A DNA stretch of 64,000 nucleotides, taken from the NCBI RefSeq assembly GCF_022869165.1, contig NZ_CP094929.1:2418001-2482000 (forward strand), written 5' to 3'. The DNA is from Sphaerochaeta associata (GTDB lineage Bacteria; Spirochaetota; Spirochaetia; Sphaerochaetales; Sphaerochaetaceae). A program made the translations under genes and the position numbers. The notes beneath the pieces are model-generated. The model made no database searches. It had not been told where the DNA came from and saw only the letters and a program-made list of their open reading frames with translations. Each line of letters opens with the position of its first letter. The stretch's first letter is position 1. This document shows positions 45,097 to 54,222 of this stretch, piece after piece.

Positions 45097-45125
45097 TTTA
45101 CTTCTCCCGAATCTTGCCGTATACT
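45097..45125 (+). promoter_or_regulatory. candidate promoter of the rnf/nqr operon
   Basis: TTTACT (45097-45102) and TATACT (45120-45125) are 17 bp apart, 23 bases before the GTG start of rnfD. Confidence 0.5.
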
Positions 45126-45148
45126 ACTGAAGAAAAGGGAGAGGAAAG

Positions 45149-46123
45149 GTGAAAATTCAGAAACAACAGGCCATGCGTACAGTCCTCTATGGACTCGCCC
45201 CGCTTTGCTTTGCCGCACTGTATTTTTTTGGTTGGCGGTTCATTGCCACTCTTGCTGTCGTTAACGCCACAGGACTCTTGTGTGAATGGCTCATGTTCAA
45301 ACGGTATGGATTCAAGGTTACCGAATCGCTGTTCGTCTCCTGTACGTTGTTTGCGCTCTCGCTGCCTCCAACCATACCCCTGTGGATAGCAGCCATGGGC
45401 ATCGCCTTCGGCATCATCTTCGGGAAAATGGTATTCGGCGGTTTCGGAAAGAATATTTTCAATCCAGCCATTACCGCCAGGGCGTTCGTCTATATCAGCT
45501 TTGGAGTCCCGATGACCGCCGCATTCGTTGAAGATGCCACCTCTCTCGGCTTTTTTCCTGCAGCTCTGGGGTCGTGGCTCAGCAAGGCCGACAGCGTCTC
45601 AGCGGCCACCCCGCTGGTAACCAAGGGCGAACCGCTGCTCGACCTGTTCCTGGGCTTTACCAGTGGAAGTTTCGGTGAAACCAGTGCCTTGTTGATCCTT
45701 CTCGGAGGCCTGTACATCATCTACAAGAAGGCTGCCAACTGGAAAATTGTTGTCGCTTCTCTGCTCTCGTTCACCCTTTTGCAGACCATCTTCTGGGCAA
45801 GCGGACTGCAGATTACAACCGAGCATGGACTGGTGGGAGTCTCATCCCCCTTGGTCGCCCTCTTTTCGGGCAGCTTCCTGCTTGCTGCTTTTTTCATGAT
45901 TACAGATCCTGTATCCGCCTCCCAGTCGACTGATGCCGGCAGATGGATCTACGGCGCCCTTTTCGGCCTCTTGACCGTGTTGATCCGCACCTTCTCCACC
46001 TGGATTGAAGGGGTGACCTTCGCAATCCTCATCGCCAACATGTTCGCACCCCTGCTTGACACCCTGCTTAAAAGTGCAAAAGCAAAGAAGAAGCAGAAAG
46101 GCGCGCAAGGAGGTGCTGCATGA
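45149..46123 (+). CDS. rnfD: ion-translocating electron-transport complex subunit RnfD/NqrB
   Basis: This encodes 324 residues, the length of RnfD rather than the longer NqrB, with about 9-10 membrane helices. The motif SAATPLV supplies the threonine to which FMN is covalently bound in RnfD/NqrB. It is part of the membrane channel that couples electron flow to Na+ or H+ movement. The start is GTG after GGGAGAGG. Its last four bases overlap rnfG. Confidence 0.9.
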   Translation: MKIQKQQAMRTVLYGLAPLCFAALYFFGWRFIATLAVVNATGLLCEWLMFKRYGFKVTESLFVSCTLFALSLPPTIPLWIAAMGIAFGIIFGKMVFGGFGKNIFNPAITARAFVYISFGVPMTAAFVEDATSLGFFPAALGSWLSKADSVSAATPLVTKGEPLLDLFLGFTSGSFGETSALLILLGGLYIIYKKAANWKIVVASLLSFTLLQTIFWASGLQITTEHGLVGVSSPLVALFSGSFLLAAFFMITDPVSASQSTDAGRWIYGALFGLLTVLIRTFSTWIEGVTFAILIANMFAPLLDTLLKSAKAKKKQKGAQGGAA

Positions 46124-46713
46124 GCATACAGAAAACATTCTATAAAGATCGCATCTACCCGCTGCTGTTCATGTTCCTTACCACCTTTTTCTGCATCCTG
46201 CTGACTGCAGGCATTCATCTAGCCACGCAAGACCGTGCAGAGGCCAACGAGCTCTCTTTCACCCGAAAGGCAGTCCTCGATGCAGCAGGAGTTGAGTATG
46301 AGAATACTACAGCAGGCATCGAAGCTGCGTACCTGAAATCCGTTGAGGAAGCAAACGGGTATTATACCACCGAAGGCTCCGGCGGCAAGCGCTTCATCAT
46401 CCCCCTTGAGGGACCGGGCCTTTGGGGTACCATCTCCATCATGGCTGGATTCGAAGAGGACCTGCAAACCTATACAGGAATTGCCATCGTCAGCCAAAAC
46501 GAGACTCCGGGCTTGGGAGCCCGTATCGAGGAGCCGTGGTTCACCGCCCAATTCAAGGGTAAGCGGGCACCCTTTACATTGGTTGAGGAGGGCACTGCAA
46601 ACGCTGTGAATGAAGTGGATGCCATCACCGGGGCGACCCGCACCTCGGAGTATTTCAGAAACCTTTCAAACCAAGGTGCAGATGCTGCCAAACGCATCAT
46701 CAGAGGAGAGTGA
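46120..46713 (+). CDS. rnfG: RnfG/NqrC subunit, covalent FMN carrier
   Basis: This encodes 197 residues. A single N-terminal membrane helix anchors a periplasmic FMN-binding domain; the flavinylation site is VDAITGATRTS (D-x-T-G-A-T pattern recognised by ApbE-type transferases). Start ATG overlaps the stop of rnfD. The final residues run into rnfE after one base. Confidence 0.92.
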   Translation: MSIQKTFYKDRIYPLLFMFLTTFFCILLTAGIHLATQDRAEANELSFTRKAVLDAAGVEYENTTAGIEAAYLKSVEEANGYYTTEGSGGKRFIIPLEGPGLWGTISIMAGFEEDLQTYTGIAIVSQNETPGLGARIEEPWFTAQFKGKRAPFTLVEEGTANAVNEVDAITGATRTSEYFRNLSNQGADAAKRIIRGE

Positions 46714-46714
46714 T

Positions 46715-47326
46715 ATGGCAAAGAACCAACTACGTAAAACCTTTTTGGAACCACTTGGGAAGAACAACCCCGTGTTCGTCCAGATATTGGGCATTTGCTC
46801 CACCCTCGCAGTCACAAACAAGTTGCAGAACACATTGGTCATGACCCTCGGGGTTATGTTCACCACCGCTCTCTCCAGCTGGACCATCTCGTTGATGCGC
46901 AACCACATACCGTCAAGAATCCGTATGATGGTCGAGACCATGGTCATCGCAACCTTTGTCATCATCGTCGATATCGTACTCAAGGCTTTTTACCCGGAGA
47001 TGTGGAAACAGCTTGGACCCTATGTCGGCCTGATCATCACCAACTGCATCGTCATGGGCCGTGTCGAGGCGTTTGCACTGCAGAACAAGCCGATGCTTTC
47101 ACTCATCGACGGCCTCTCTTCCGGTCTTGGATACGCGTATGTACTGCTTGCCATCGCATTCGTCCGTGAGCTGCTTGGAACCGGAAGCCTCTGGGGCTTT
47201 AAAATTCTAGGTGACTGGTGGACAAACTGGGCGATTATGATCATGCCCCCGGGAGGATTCTTCGTCCTTGCCATCCTGATCTGGATCATTCGCGAAACGA
47301 TCATGAAGGAGGCCGAACATGCATGA
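46715..47326 (+). CDS. rnfE: RnfE/NqrD membrane subunit
   Basis: This encodes 203 residues with six membrane helices. LGICSTLAVTNKL and the symmetrically placed TNCIVMGRVEAFA carry the two conserved cysteines that in this family share an intramembrane iron-sulfur centre with RnfA/NqrE. Start ATG after GAGGAG. Confidence 0.92.
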   Translation: MAKNQLRKTFLEPLGKNNPVFVQILGICSTLAVTNKLQNTLVMTLGVMFTTALSSWTISLMRNHIPSRIRMMVETMVIATFVIIVDIVLKAFYPEMWKQLGPYVGLIITNCIVMGRVEAFALQNKPMLSLIDGLSSGLGYAYVLLAIAFVRELLGTGSLWGFKILGDWWTNWAIMIMPPGGFFVLAILIWIIRETIMKEAEHA

Positions 47327-47912
47327 CGCTCTACTGCCTTTCGCCGTATTCTTCGCCTCGATTTTCACCGGCAACATCCTGTTGACCAACTATCTGGGTA
47401 CCTGTTCGTTCCTATCGGTATCCAAAGAGATGAAAACCTCGGTGGGGTTGGGAATCGCCGTCATTTTTGTCATGGCCACCACCACACCGCTGAACTGGCT
47501 TGTATATGAGTATCTGCTGCTGCCCTTCGGGCTTGAGTACCTGCGCTTCATCGTTTTCATCATCGTCATCGCCGCCTTCGTGCAACTCACCGAGATGACC
47601 ATCGAACGATACAGCGAGCCGCTTTACCAATCGTTGGGAATATTTCTGCCTCTGATCACCGTCAACTGCGCGATCCTGGGCGTCAGCTTGTTCATGGTCA
47701 TCCGAGAGTACTCGTTCTTTACCTCATTCCTGTTCGGGCTGGGCAGCGGCATCGGCTGGTTTGTCGCCATCATCGCCATGGCAGGCATCCGGGTGAAGTT
47801 GAAGAACGCCAAGGTTCCTCCCGCTCTGGAAGGACCTGGCATCACCTTGATAATCGCTGGATTCATGGCCATGGCTTTCATGGGTTTCTCCGGCATGATC
47901 GCCGTATCATAA
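47319..47912 (+). CDS. rnfA: RnfA/NqrE membrane subunit
   Basis: This encodes 197 residues with six membrane helices, the partner of RnfE. NYLGTCSFLSVS and VNCAILGVSLF carry the two conserved cysteines. It overlaps rnfE by eight bases. Confidence 0.92.
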   Translation: MHDALLPFAVFFASIFTGNILLTNYLGTCSFLSVSKEMKTSVGLGIAVIFVMATTTPLNWLVYEYLLLPFGLEYLRFIVFIIVIAAFVQLTEMTIERYSEPLYQSLGIFLPLITVNCAILGVSLFMVIREYSFFTSFLFGLGSGIGWFVAIIAMAGIRVKLKNAKVPPALEGPGITLIIAGFMAMAFMGFSGMIAVS

Positions 47913-47922
47913 GGAGAAGCAC

Positions 47923-49029
47923 ATGGTGACTACACTTCTGATCAGCATCGCCATCATCAGTCTCATCTCGGTCTTCCTCGCCCTGTTGATGGTCATAGCC
48001 GATGCCACCATCGGCAATTACGGGGTCGTAAAGATTTCCATCAACGATGGGACCAAAGAGCTGGAGGTAAAGGGCGGCCAACCGCTGCTCAAGGCATTGA
48101 ACCAGGAAGGGGTGTTCATCCCTTCGGCCTGCGGCGGTCGAGGTTCCTGCGGCCTCTGCAAGGTTCGAGTGGTCCAAGGGGGTGGAGAGTACCTTCCCAC
48201 CGAGCTTCCATTCATCAGCGAGGATGAGAAAAAGCAGCAGGTAAGACTATCCTGCCAGTTCAAGGTGAAGTCTGATGTCGCCATCGTCATTCCCGAGGAG
48301 CTGTTCTCGGTCAAGGAGTTCAAGACAAAGGTTGAGCGCATCCGCGACCTCACCCATGACATCAAGGAAGTTACACTTCGCCTTAAGGATGGAGAATCCA
48401 TCACACCAAAGGCAGGCCAATACATCCAGTTCATGGTGCCTGAGTATGAAAACTCCGATGAGAGCGTATACCGCGCCTACTCCATCGCCTCGCCTCCGAA
48501 TGACAACACCCGTGTCGAGCTTGAGATTCGTCTCGTGCCAAACGGTATCTGCACCACGTATGTTCATAAATTCCTCAAGGAAGGCGATGAAGTCACGATC
48601 AATGGTCCGTATGGGGATTTCTACCTTCGCAATTCAGAACGCAACATCATCTGCATTGCCGGCGGATCGGGTATGGCTCCCATCAAGTCCATCCTGCTCG
48701 ATATGGTGGACAAGGGAATCGACCGCAAGACGATGTACTTCTTCGGCGCACGTTCCAAGCGCGACCTTTTCCTGCTCGATGAGATGCGTGAACTTGAACA
48801 ACGTCTGCCCAATTTCACCTTTGTGCCCGCCTTGAGCGAGCCGGCGCCGGAAGACAACTGGGAAGGCGAGGTCGGACTTATCACCGATGTGGTCAGGCGC
48901 ATGGTCAAGGACGGGCCGAACAGCGAGGCGTACCTGTGCGGAAGTCCGGGAATGATCAACGCCTGCATGACCGTTCTCACTGAGCTGAACGTCGCAGAGG
49001 AAAACATTTTCTACGATAAATTCTCATAA
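47923..49029 (+). CDS. nqrF: NqrF-type NADH dehydrogenase subunit
   Basis: This encodes 368 residues. There is one N-terminal membrane helix, then a [2Fe-2S] ferredoxin domain (CGGRGSCGLC and a later SCQ), an FAD domain (YRAYSIAS) and an NADH domain (GGSGMAPIKS; LCGSPGM). This is the electron entry subunit of Na+-NQR, whereas typical Rnf complexes use RnfB and RnfC. Here it directly follows rnfDGEA, so the complex is probably NADH-driven. Start ATG after AAGGAG. Confidence 0.92.
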   Translation: MVTTLLISIAIISLISVFLALLMVIADATIGNYGVVKISINDGTKELEVKGGQPLLKALNQEGVFIPSACGGRGSCGLCKVRVVQGGGEYLPTELPFISEDEKKQQVRLSCQFKVKSDVAIVIPEELFSVKEFKTKVERIRDLTHDIKEVTLRLKDGESITPKAGQYIQFMVPEYENSDESVYRAYSIASPPNDNTRVELEIRLVPNGICTTYVHKFLKEGDEVTINGPYGDFYLRNSERNIICIAGGSGMAPIKSILLDMVDKGIDRKTMYFFGARSKRDLFLLDEMRELEQRLPNFTFVPALSEPAPEDNWEGEVGLITDVVRRMVKDGPNSEAYLCGSPGMINACMTVLTELNVAEENIFYDKFS

Positions 49030-49042
49030 CAAGGAGCCAACG

Positions 49043-49513
49043 ATGAAACAGACGCCTGAATTCGACAAAATCCAACAGCAGATGAAAAAAGGCGTTATCA
49101 CCTTGGATGGGTTCCTCGGTGATGACACACGCAACCTTGTCGATATCATTGCAAGCGACAGCATGACCGTCAACAGGCTCAACACAACCTGCAAGGCGAT
49201 TGCCGACCGTATGGAATACTTCAAGAATCTGGGACTGACAGGACTCGGGGAGTTCATTTCTGTAGATGACACATTCGATGTGAAGGTCGACTCGGTGCGA
49301 GGTCTGCTTCCCTCCCCCTTTGGAGGGAAGGGCATGTATGGAAAGATCAACACCACGGTGGTGAACAAGAAAACCGGCAGATCGGTTGTCTATACCGACC
49401 TGCATATCCACTTCATTGCCGACCATTGCTTCTTTGAAGGCAAAGGCTCCCCGTTCAGACTCGAACCCGAGGATTTGGTGACAGTGCTTGAGGTGGGTGA
49501 AGGAGAGCAATAG
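49043..49513 (+). CDS. unknown protein at the end of the rnf/nqr operon
   Basis: This encodes 156 residues, soluble, without cysteine-pair or membrane motifs; a conserved-looking core is TDLHIHFIADHCFFEG. It has its own AAGGAG site 13 nt after nqrF and is followed by a terminator, so it is the last gene of the operon. It may be an assembly or regulatory factor of the complex; this is inference from position only. Confidence 0.8.
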   Translation: MKQTPEFDKIQQQMKKGVITLDGFLGDDTRNLVDIIASDSMTVNRLNTTCKAIADRMEYFKNLGLTGLGEFISVDDTFDVKVDSVRGLLPSPFGGKGMYGKINTTVVNKKTGRSVVYTDLHIHFIADHCFFEGKGSPFRLEPEDLVTVLEVGEGEQ

Positions 49514-49540
49514 ACGCATAGAGAATCCAACGAAGAAGAG

Positions 49541-49569
49541 AAGCAGGTGGATGGCTGCCTGCTTTTCTT
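49541..49569 (+). terminator. rho-independent terminator of the rnf/nqr operon
   Basis: AAGCAGG and CCTGCTT form a stem around a 10-base loop, followed by TTCTTT. An in-frame ATG of the next gene at 49551 lies in the loop, which argues against a start there. Confidence 0.75.
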
Positions 49570-49613
49570 TCCAACTAGGTCCGATGCTTCTAGTATATGA
49601 GGAGAGACTGAGC

Positions 49614-50750
49614 TTGCAATATCCTATCAACACCATCCTGTCATCAATGAATGCAAAGCGGGTGTTGTCCATGGCGGCAATCTCTATTCCCGTCAATATC
49701 GCTCATATACTTTTCTTCACCCGGGGACTTCCCTCTTCCACTCCCATCGAATACACCTGGCGCATCGGCATCATCGCAAGTCATGCAACACTGGCGGTAG
49801 TATTCTCCATCCTCGGTCTCCTCGTTTTTTTATTCAATCGCAACATGATTAAATCAGGCATGCATCGCCCCGTCCCCTATATTGCGGCAGCGACCACGTT
49901 GGCAATGGGGGTTGTCATCGTAACAATCGACCAGTTGGTGACAACTAGCATCACACCCTACCTCGTCGGGTGTCTTGTCGTAGGCGTCGTATTTCTCCTG
50001 CACCCCCGGCAGGCACTTCTCTTATTCAGTCTTTCCTATCTGGCTTATTACTTTGCGCTGCCTATCACACAATCCAAGCCAGCCATTCTGCTCTCCAACC
50101 GGGTGAATGGGATTACCAGTGCAGGAATAGGACTCTTTCTGTCGATACTGCTGTACAGGTCCATGCATTCGGATTTACAACACAAGCAAACCATTGAAGA
50201 ACAACAGAAAGAACTCGAGCAAAAGAATCTCCAGCTTGAACGGTTGGCCTTTTTCGATCAACTTACCGGTATCTACAACAGGCGAAAATTTGAGGAGCTC
50301 ATCGGCAGGCAACTTGAGCTGATGAAGCAGGACAGGTTCCCGTCCTGTCTTGTTCTCGTTGACATCGATCGTTTCAAGGAGATCAACGATACGTATGGGC
50401 ATCTCTTTGGAGACACAATCATGAAGGCGGTTGCAACAACCTTCGCAAAACACATTCGTCCCATTGATGTACTCGCACGATGGGGAGGTGATGAGTTTCT
50501 CATCCTCCTCTCACACACTACAGTCGATGAAGCACGAACACTGGTGGAGAACCTGCAACATGCAGTCGAAGCGATGCATACAGACGTTGGTTTTCAATCA
50601 GTCAAGGTTACCACCAGTTTTGGAATTGCCGCCCTGCAGTGTGGCATTGATGACCCCTACGGCACTGCCTACAAGGATGCTGACAGCGCCTTGTATCAGG
50701 CAAAGCAACTTGGGAAAAACCGAGTGGAAGTTGCACAAATACAAAGCTAG
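49614..50750 (+). CDS. membrane diguanylate cyclase (GGDEF)
   Basis: From the chosen start this is 378 residues: six or so N-terminal membrane helices, a short coiled coil (HKQTIEEQQKELEQKNLQ) and a GGDEF domain with RWGGDEFLIL and an RPID inhibition site five residues before it. Active cyclase predicted. The start is uncertain: TTG at 49614 has GGAG nine bases upstream and lies after the terminator; ATGs at 49584 and 49649 are possible. Confidence 0.85.
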   Translation: MQYPINTILSSMNAKRVLSMAAISIPVNIAHILFFTRGLPSSTPIEYTWRIGIIASHATLAVVFSILGLLVFLFNRNMIKSGMHRPVPYIAAATTLAMGVVIVTIDQLVTTSITPYLVGCLVVGVVFLLHPRQALLLFSLSYLAYYFALPITQSKPAILLSNRVNGITSAGIGLFLSILLYRSMHSDLQHKQTIEEQQKELEQKNLQLERLAFFDQLTGIYNRRKFEELIGRQLELMKQDRFPSCLVLVDIDRFKEINDTYGHLFGDTIMKAVATTFAKHIRPIDVLARWGGDEFLILLSHTTVDEARTLVENLQHAVEAMHTDVGFQSVKVTTSFGIAALQCGIDDPYGTAYKDADSALYQAKQLGKNRVEVAQIQS

Positions 50751-50849
50751 ATTCTGTGCCTCACTCTTTGCAATGAGAAAGAACCACTAAACAAGCATGT
50801 GCGTCCCAAAAAAGAGCAGGGGTTCCGCATAAAAAGCTCAAAACTGTCT

Positions 50850-51764
50850 TTATTCCTGATTCACAAACGCTTTTTCCAATTCAGCGATATCAATCTTTTT
50901 CATCTGCAGCAATGCCTTGCTCATCCGATTTCGCTGCTGTTGAGTTCCTTCAAACAACATTTCATCGGTTTTCCGTGCAGTAACCTGCCAGGAAAGCCCG
51001 TACCGGTCTTTCAACCAGCCGCACTGCTCGGACTCTGCATCGCTACTGAGATTTTGCCAGTAGTAATCGACTTCAGCTTGGCTCTCGCACTCTATCATCA
51101 GGGAAATGCCTTCATTGAATGAGAATGGATGTTCATAAGCACTATCCATCGCTGCAAACCATTGTCCTTCCAGCATGAAATCCAAGAACATGGCACTGCC
51201 CTCCAGATTCGGATCCATACCGCCGGGGTAACGGGCGATTTCACCCATCCGCGATTGCTTGAATACCGTTTGATAGAAAAGGCAGGCTTCCTCGGCCTTC
51301 CCATTCACCTTGTTTGTAAACATAAGGCTGGGTATGATCTTCGGCCTTGGCTCTCCTTCATCCTTGGTGAGAATGAGCTGCCAGGATACCCCGTACGCAT
51401 CCTGGACCCAGCCGTAGTGACTGCTGAAGGGATATTCCCCGAGTTGCATGAGAATTGTGCCTCCCTCGCTGAGCTTGTCCCAAAGCCGGTCCAGATGCTC
51501 TTTTGCATGGGGATCGCTGCTTGGATCGAAATTCACAAAGAAAGAGATCGACGGATTGGGCTTGAAGTACGGCCCGCCGTTAATCGCCATGAATTGAAAA
51601 CCGGAAAGTGCGAATACAATCAGATCACAATCACCTGAGGGAGTATCCTCGAGCTTGGTGACATGGATTATTGCAGAATCTTCAAACACCCGGGTGTAGA
51701 ACCGTACGGCTTCCAATGCCTGATCGTTAAACCATAGATGAGGGATAATTCGTTGTTCTATCAT
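50850..51764 (-). CDS. two-domain PhnB-like VOC protein
   Basis: This encodes 304 residues in two tandem VOC (glyoxalase-fold) modules: IIPHLWFNDQALEAVRFY and IIPSLMFTNKVNGKAEEA begin each, and YGVSWQL and YGLSWQV end each. This is the PhnB/3-demethylubiquinone-methyltransferase-like subfamily, whose members mostly lack a known reaction. Start ATG after GAGGTG. Confidence 0.88.
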   Translation of the reverse strand: MIEQRIIPHLWFNDQALEAVRFYTRVFEDSAIIHVTKLEDTPSGDCDLIVFALSGFQFMAINGGPYFKPNPSISFFVNFDPSSDPHAKEHLDRLWDKLSEGGTILMQLGEYPFSSHYGWVQDAYGVSWQLILTKDEGEPRPKIIPSLMFTNKVNGKAEEACLFYQTVFKQSRMGEIARYPGGMDPNLEGSAMFLDFMLEGQWFAAMDSAYEHPFSFNEGISLMIECESQAEVDYYWQNLSSDAESEQCGWLKDRYGLSWQVTARKTDEMLFEGTQQQRNRMSKALLQMKKIDIAELEKAFVNQE

Positions 51765-51949
51765 ATGTGCACCTCACATAGTAAAACACTATGATATTTT
51801 TTAGTGCTACACAACCTTCCAGGTGGTCAGAATACCTACATCAAGTGGCTAATTGAACCAATATCGCAGGATTTTTGAAACAGACAGGTGCTTTGAGCGA
51901 CATGGCACGTCATTTGCATAGAGGTATGCATCGCAAAGGAGATGCCCCC

Positions 51950-52519
51950 TTGAATACTCACAATCGAACGATATATCTGGTCTGTTCAAAGACGGGAACC
52001 TGGCTTTCCACCTTGATCACGCTCTTTTCCCGCATTCAATATCCCCATGCTTCAATCAGCTTCGATGAGAGCTTTGAAAGAATGTACACCTTCGGGCGAA
52101 CACGGCCGTGCAATCCTGTCAGCGGAGGATTCGCCATCGAGAATCTCAACGAAGGGGTGTACAAAAATCACTCTGATTGCAGCTGTGCAATCTATCGGAT
52201 TGCTGTAACGCAGCAACAATATGAGGCATCGAGAAGGCTTGTCGAGGAGTTCATAAGGAACAAGGGGATGTACCGCTACAGCCTGCTCGGTCTCGTCGGC
52301 GTGCTTTTCAATATTCCCATCAAGCGGAGCGACCACTATTTCTGTTCACAATTCGTTGCAGAGGTTCTGATTAAAAGCGAGGTGGTTTCATCGTCTAAAG
52401 TTCCCCAGCTCATCACAACCGACGACCTGCGTGCTTTGGTGAAAAACGACTTGATGTACGAAGGCGTGGTGGAGCCTTCGCTCATAAGCCAAGCAATGAA
52501 CCATGCAAAAGTTTCTTGA
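51950..52519 (+). CDS. permuted NlpC/P60-like (YiiX-type) hydrolase
   Basis: From TTG at 51950 the protein has 189 residues. The order YPHASISFD (His first) and then HYFCSQFVAEVL (Cys later) is that of circularly permuted papain-like NlpC/P60 enzymes of the YiiX/YaeF type, which cut peptides or lipid amides. TTG is chosen because AAAGGAG lies 8 nt upstream; ATGs at 51902 and 51926 lack a site. Confidence 0.7.
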   Translation: MNTHNRTIYLVCSKTGTWLSTLITLFSRIQYPHASISFDESFERMYTFGRTRPCNPVSGGFAIENLNEGVYKNHSDCSCAIYRIAVTQQQYEASRRLVEEFIRNKGMYRYSLLGLVGVLFNIPIKRSDHYFCSQFVAEVLIKSEVVSSSKVPQLITTDDLRALVKNDLMYEGVVEPSLISQAMNHAKVS

Positions 52520-52585
52520 ATTCGACATAATTCACCCACTTTCCATCGAGCTTCCTTCATCAGTATCTGCTACAGTACACATGCC

Positions 52586-53452
52586 ATGATAAAAACACTG
52601 AATCATATAATCGAATTCATTGAAGTGCATCTGTGTGAGGACATCACCCTTGAGATGATCGCAAATGAAGCAGGAGTATCCGATTACCACTTCAGAAAGA
52701 TCTTTTTCTTTCTCACCGGCGCCACCCTCAGCGAATACATCAGGATGCGGCGCTTGTCGGAAGCAGGTAAGGATCTTCTCTCGGGTATGAAGGTAACCGA
52801 TGTCGCCTTCAAATACGGTTACGAATCCATCGACGGATTCACCCGATCCTTCAAGGCATGGAGCTCTACCCTGCCCTCGGATGTCTATAGAACCAAAACG
52901 TGTACGCTCTACCCCAAAGTGTCATTCAGCATATCAGTTTCAGGAGGAATCAACATGCAATACCGGATTGTAGAGAAGCCGGCCTTTCATCTTGCAGGAG
53001 TCACCAAGCGTGTCCCCATGCAGTTTGAAGGAGTGAACCAGGAAATTGTGAAACTCGCACAAAGCATCACAGAGAGGCAACGTGAGGAGCTGCATAGGAT
53101 TCAAAACGTTGAACCGAAGAAGGTCGTGAATGCCTCCTATGAAGCTGATGCACGTTTTATGAAGGAGGAAGGAGAACTGACCCACCTTATCGGTGTTCTC
53201 ACGACAGAGACACGTGCAGGGCAGCAGCTTGAAACCGTTGCAGTACCGGCCCTCACATGGGCTGTGTTTCCTTGTGAAGGACCGTTTCCCGGGACACTGC
53301 AACAGACAATGGCGGACATCTACGCCCAGTGGCTCCCTTCGTCCAAGTATGAGCTTGTCGATGCTCCAAATTTTTCTTGGACGACAATGGATGAAGAGAG
53401 AAGCGGATACGCAACCAGTGAGGTTTGGATTGCGGTCAAACCGCTGAATTGA
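52586..53452 (+). CDS. AraC-family regulator with GyrI-like effector domain
   Basis: This encodes 288 residues. The N-terminal 105 residues hold the two AraC HTH units (LEMIANEAGVSDYHFRKIFF; VTDVAFKYGYESIDGFTRSF). From about residue 125 a GyrI/Rob-type domain follows (YRIVEKPAFHLAGVTKRV), which binds small hydrophobic ligands. It resembles SoxS/Rob-type drug-responsive activators; no target gene is obvious. Confidence 0.9.
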   Translation: MIKTLNHIIEFIEVHLCEDITLEMIANEAGVSDYHFRKIFFFLTGATLSEYIRMRRLSEAGKDLLSGMKVTDVAFKYGYESIDGFTRSFKAWSSTLPSDVYRTKTCTLYPKVSFSISVSGGINMQYRIVEKPAFHLAGVTKRVPMQFEGVNQEIVKLAQSITERQREELHRIQNVEPKKVVNASYEADARFMKEEGELTHLIGVLTTETRAGQQLETVAVPALTWAVFPCEGPFPGTLQQTMADIYAQWLPSSKYELVDAPNFSWTTMDEERSGYATSEVWIAVKPLN

Positions 53453-53474
53453 TCGCCCAAGTCCCACACAATGA

Positions 53475-53503
53475 TTGAGGCCTGTGAGCAAATCTGGTAC
53501 GAT
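53475..53503 (+). promoter_or_regulatory. promoter of pyrH
   Basis: TTGAGG (53475-53480) and TACGAT (53498-53503) are 17 bp apart, ahead of GGAGG and the ATG at 53521. Confidence 0.6.
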
Positions 53504-53520
53504 GCAATGCGGAGGATTCA

Positions 53521-54222
53521 ATGAACAATTTGGCGGTCATTTCACTTGGAGGATCCATCATTGCACCGGATAAGGTGGACAGCGCCTTTCTCAGGCAGCT
53601 CAATGAGGCACTCAGAACATATTTACGTGAAGACAAGAGCAGGAAAATCATTTTGGTATGCGGAGGCGGAGCTCCCGCCAGGGTGTATCAGCAGGCGATG
53701 AGGGAAATCCAGGAGGATATCGACAGCGAGGAACTCGACTGGCTTGGTATCAGGGCGACCCACATCAACGGCCAGCTGGTCAAAGCAATGCTCAGTGATT
53801 TCTGTACTGACAACCTCATCATCGACCCGACCGGACATATTAATTTCCGGGGTCAGGTGTTGGTTGCCGCCGGGTGGAAGCCGGGCTTCTCAACCGACAA
53901 CGACGCAGTCATCCTTGCAGAACGCTTTGAAGGCAAGCTCATCATCAATCTGAGTAATATAGCCAAGGTCTATACCGACGATCCCAAGAAGAATCCTGAT
54001 GCAAAGCCTCTGGATTCCATCAGCTGGGCCGACTATAGAACGATGGTGGGTAATCAATGGACTCCCGGCAAAAGCACTCCTTTCGATCCAATTGCCAGCA
54101 AACGGGCTGAAAAAATGCAGATGAGAGTCGTGTGTGCCGATGGAAGGAACATCCAGAACACCATGGACATACTCTATGGTAGACCGTTTCTGGGTACCGT
54201 TATCGGAGACGGGAACGCGTAA
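53521..54222 (+). CDS. pyrH: UMP kinase-like amino-acid-kinase-family protein
   Basis: This encodes 233 residues. VISLGGSIIAPDK, VCGGGAPAR, TDNDAVILAE and VYTDDPKKNPDAKP follow the amino-acid-kinase fold as in archaeal-type UMP kinases, which make UDP from UMP and ATP in pyrimidine synthesis. Its 3' end overlaps the convergent radical SAM gene by 23 bases. The archaeal-like type rather than the common bacterial form is worth noting; a second pyrH elsewhere cannot be excluded. Confidence 0.82.
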   Translation: MNNLAVISLGGSIIAPDKVDSAFLRQLNEALRTYLREDKSRKIILVCGGGAPARVYQQAMREIQEDIDSEELDWLGIRATHINGQLVKAMLSDFCTDNLIIDPTGHINFRGQVLVAAGWKPGFSTDNDAVILAERFEGKLIINLSNIAKVYTDDPKKNPDAKPLDSISWADYRTMVGNQWTPGKSTPFDPIASKRAEKMQMRVVCADGRNIQNTMDILYGRPFLGTVIGDGNA

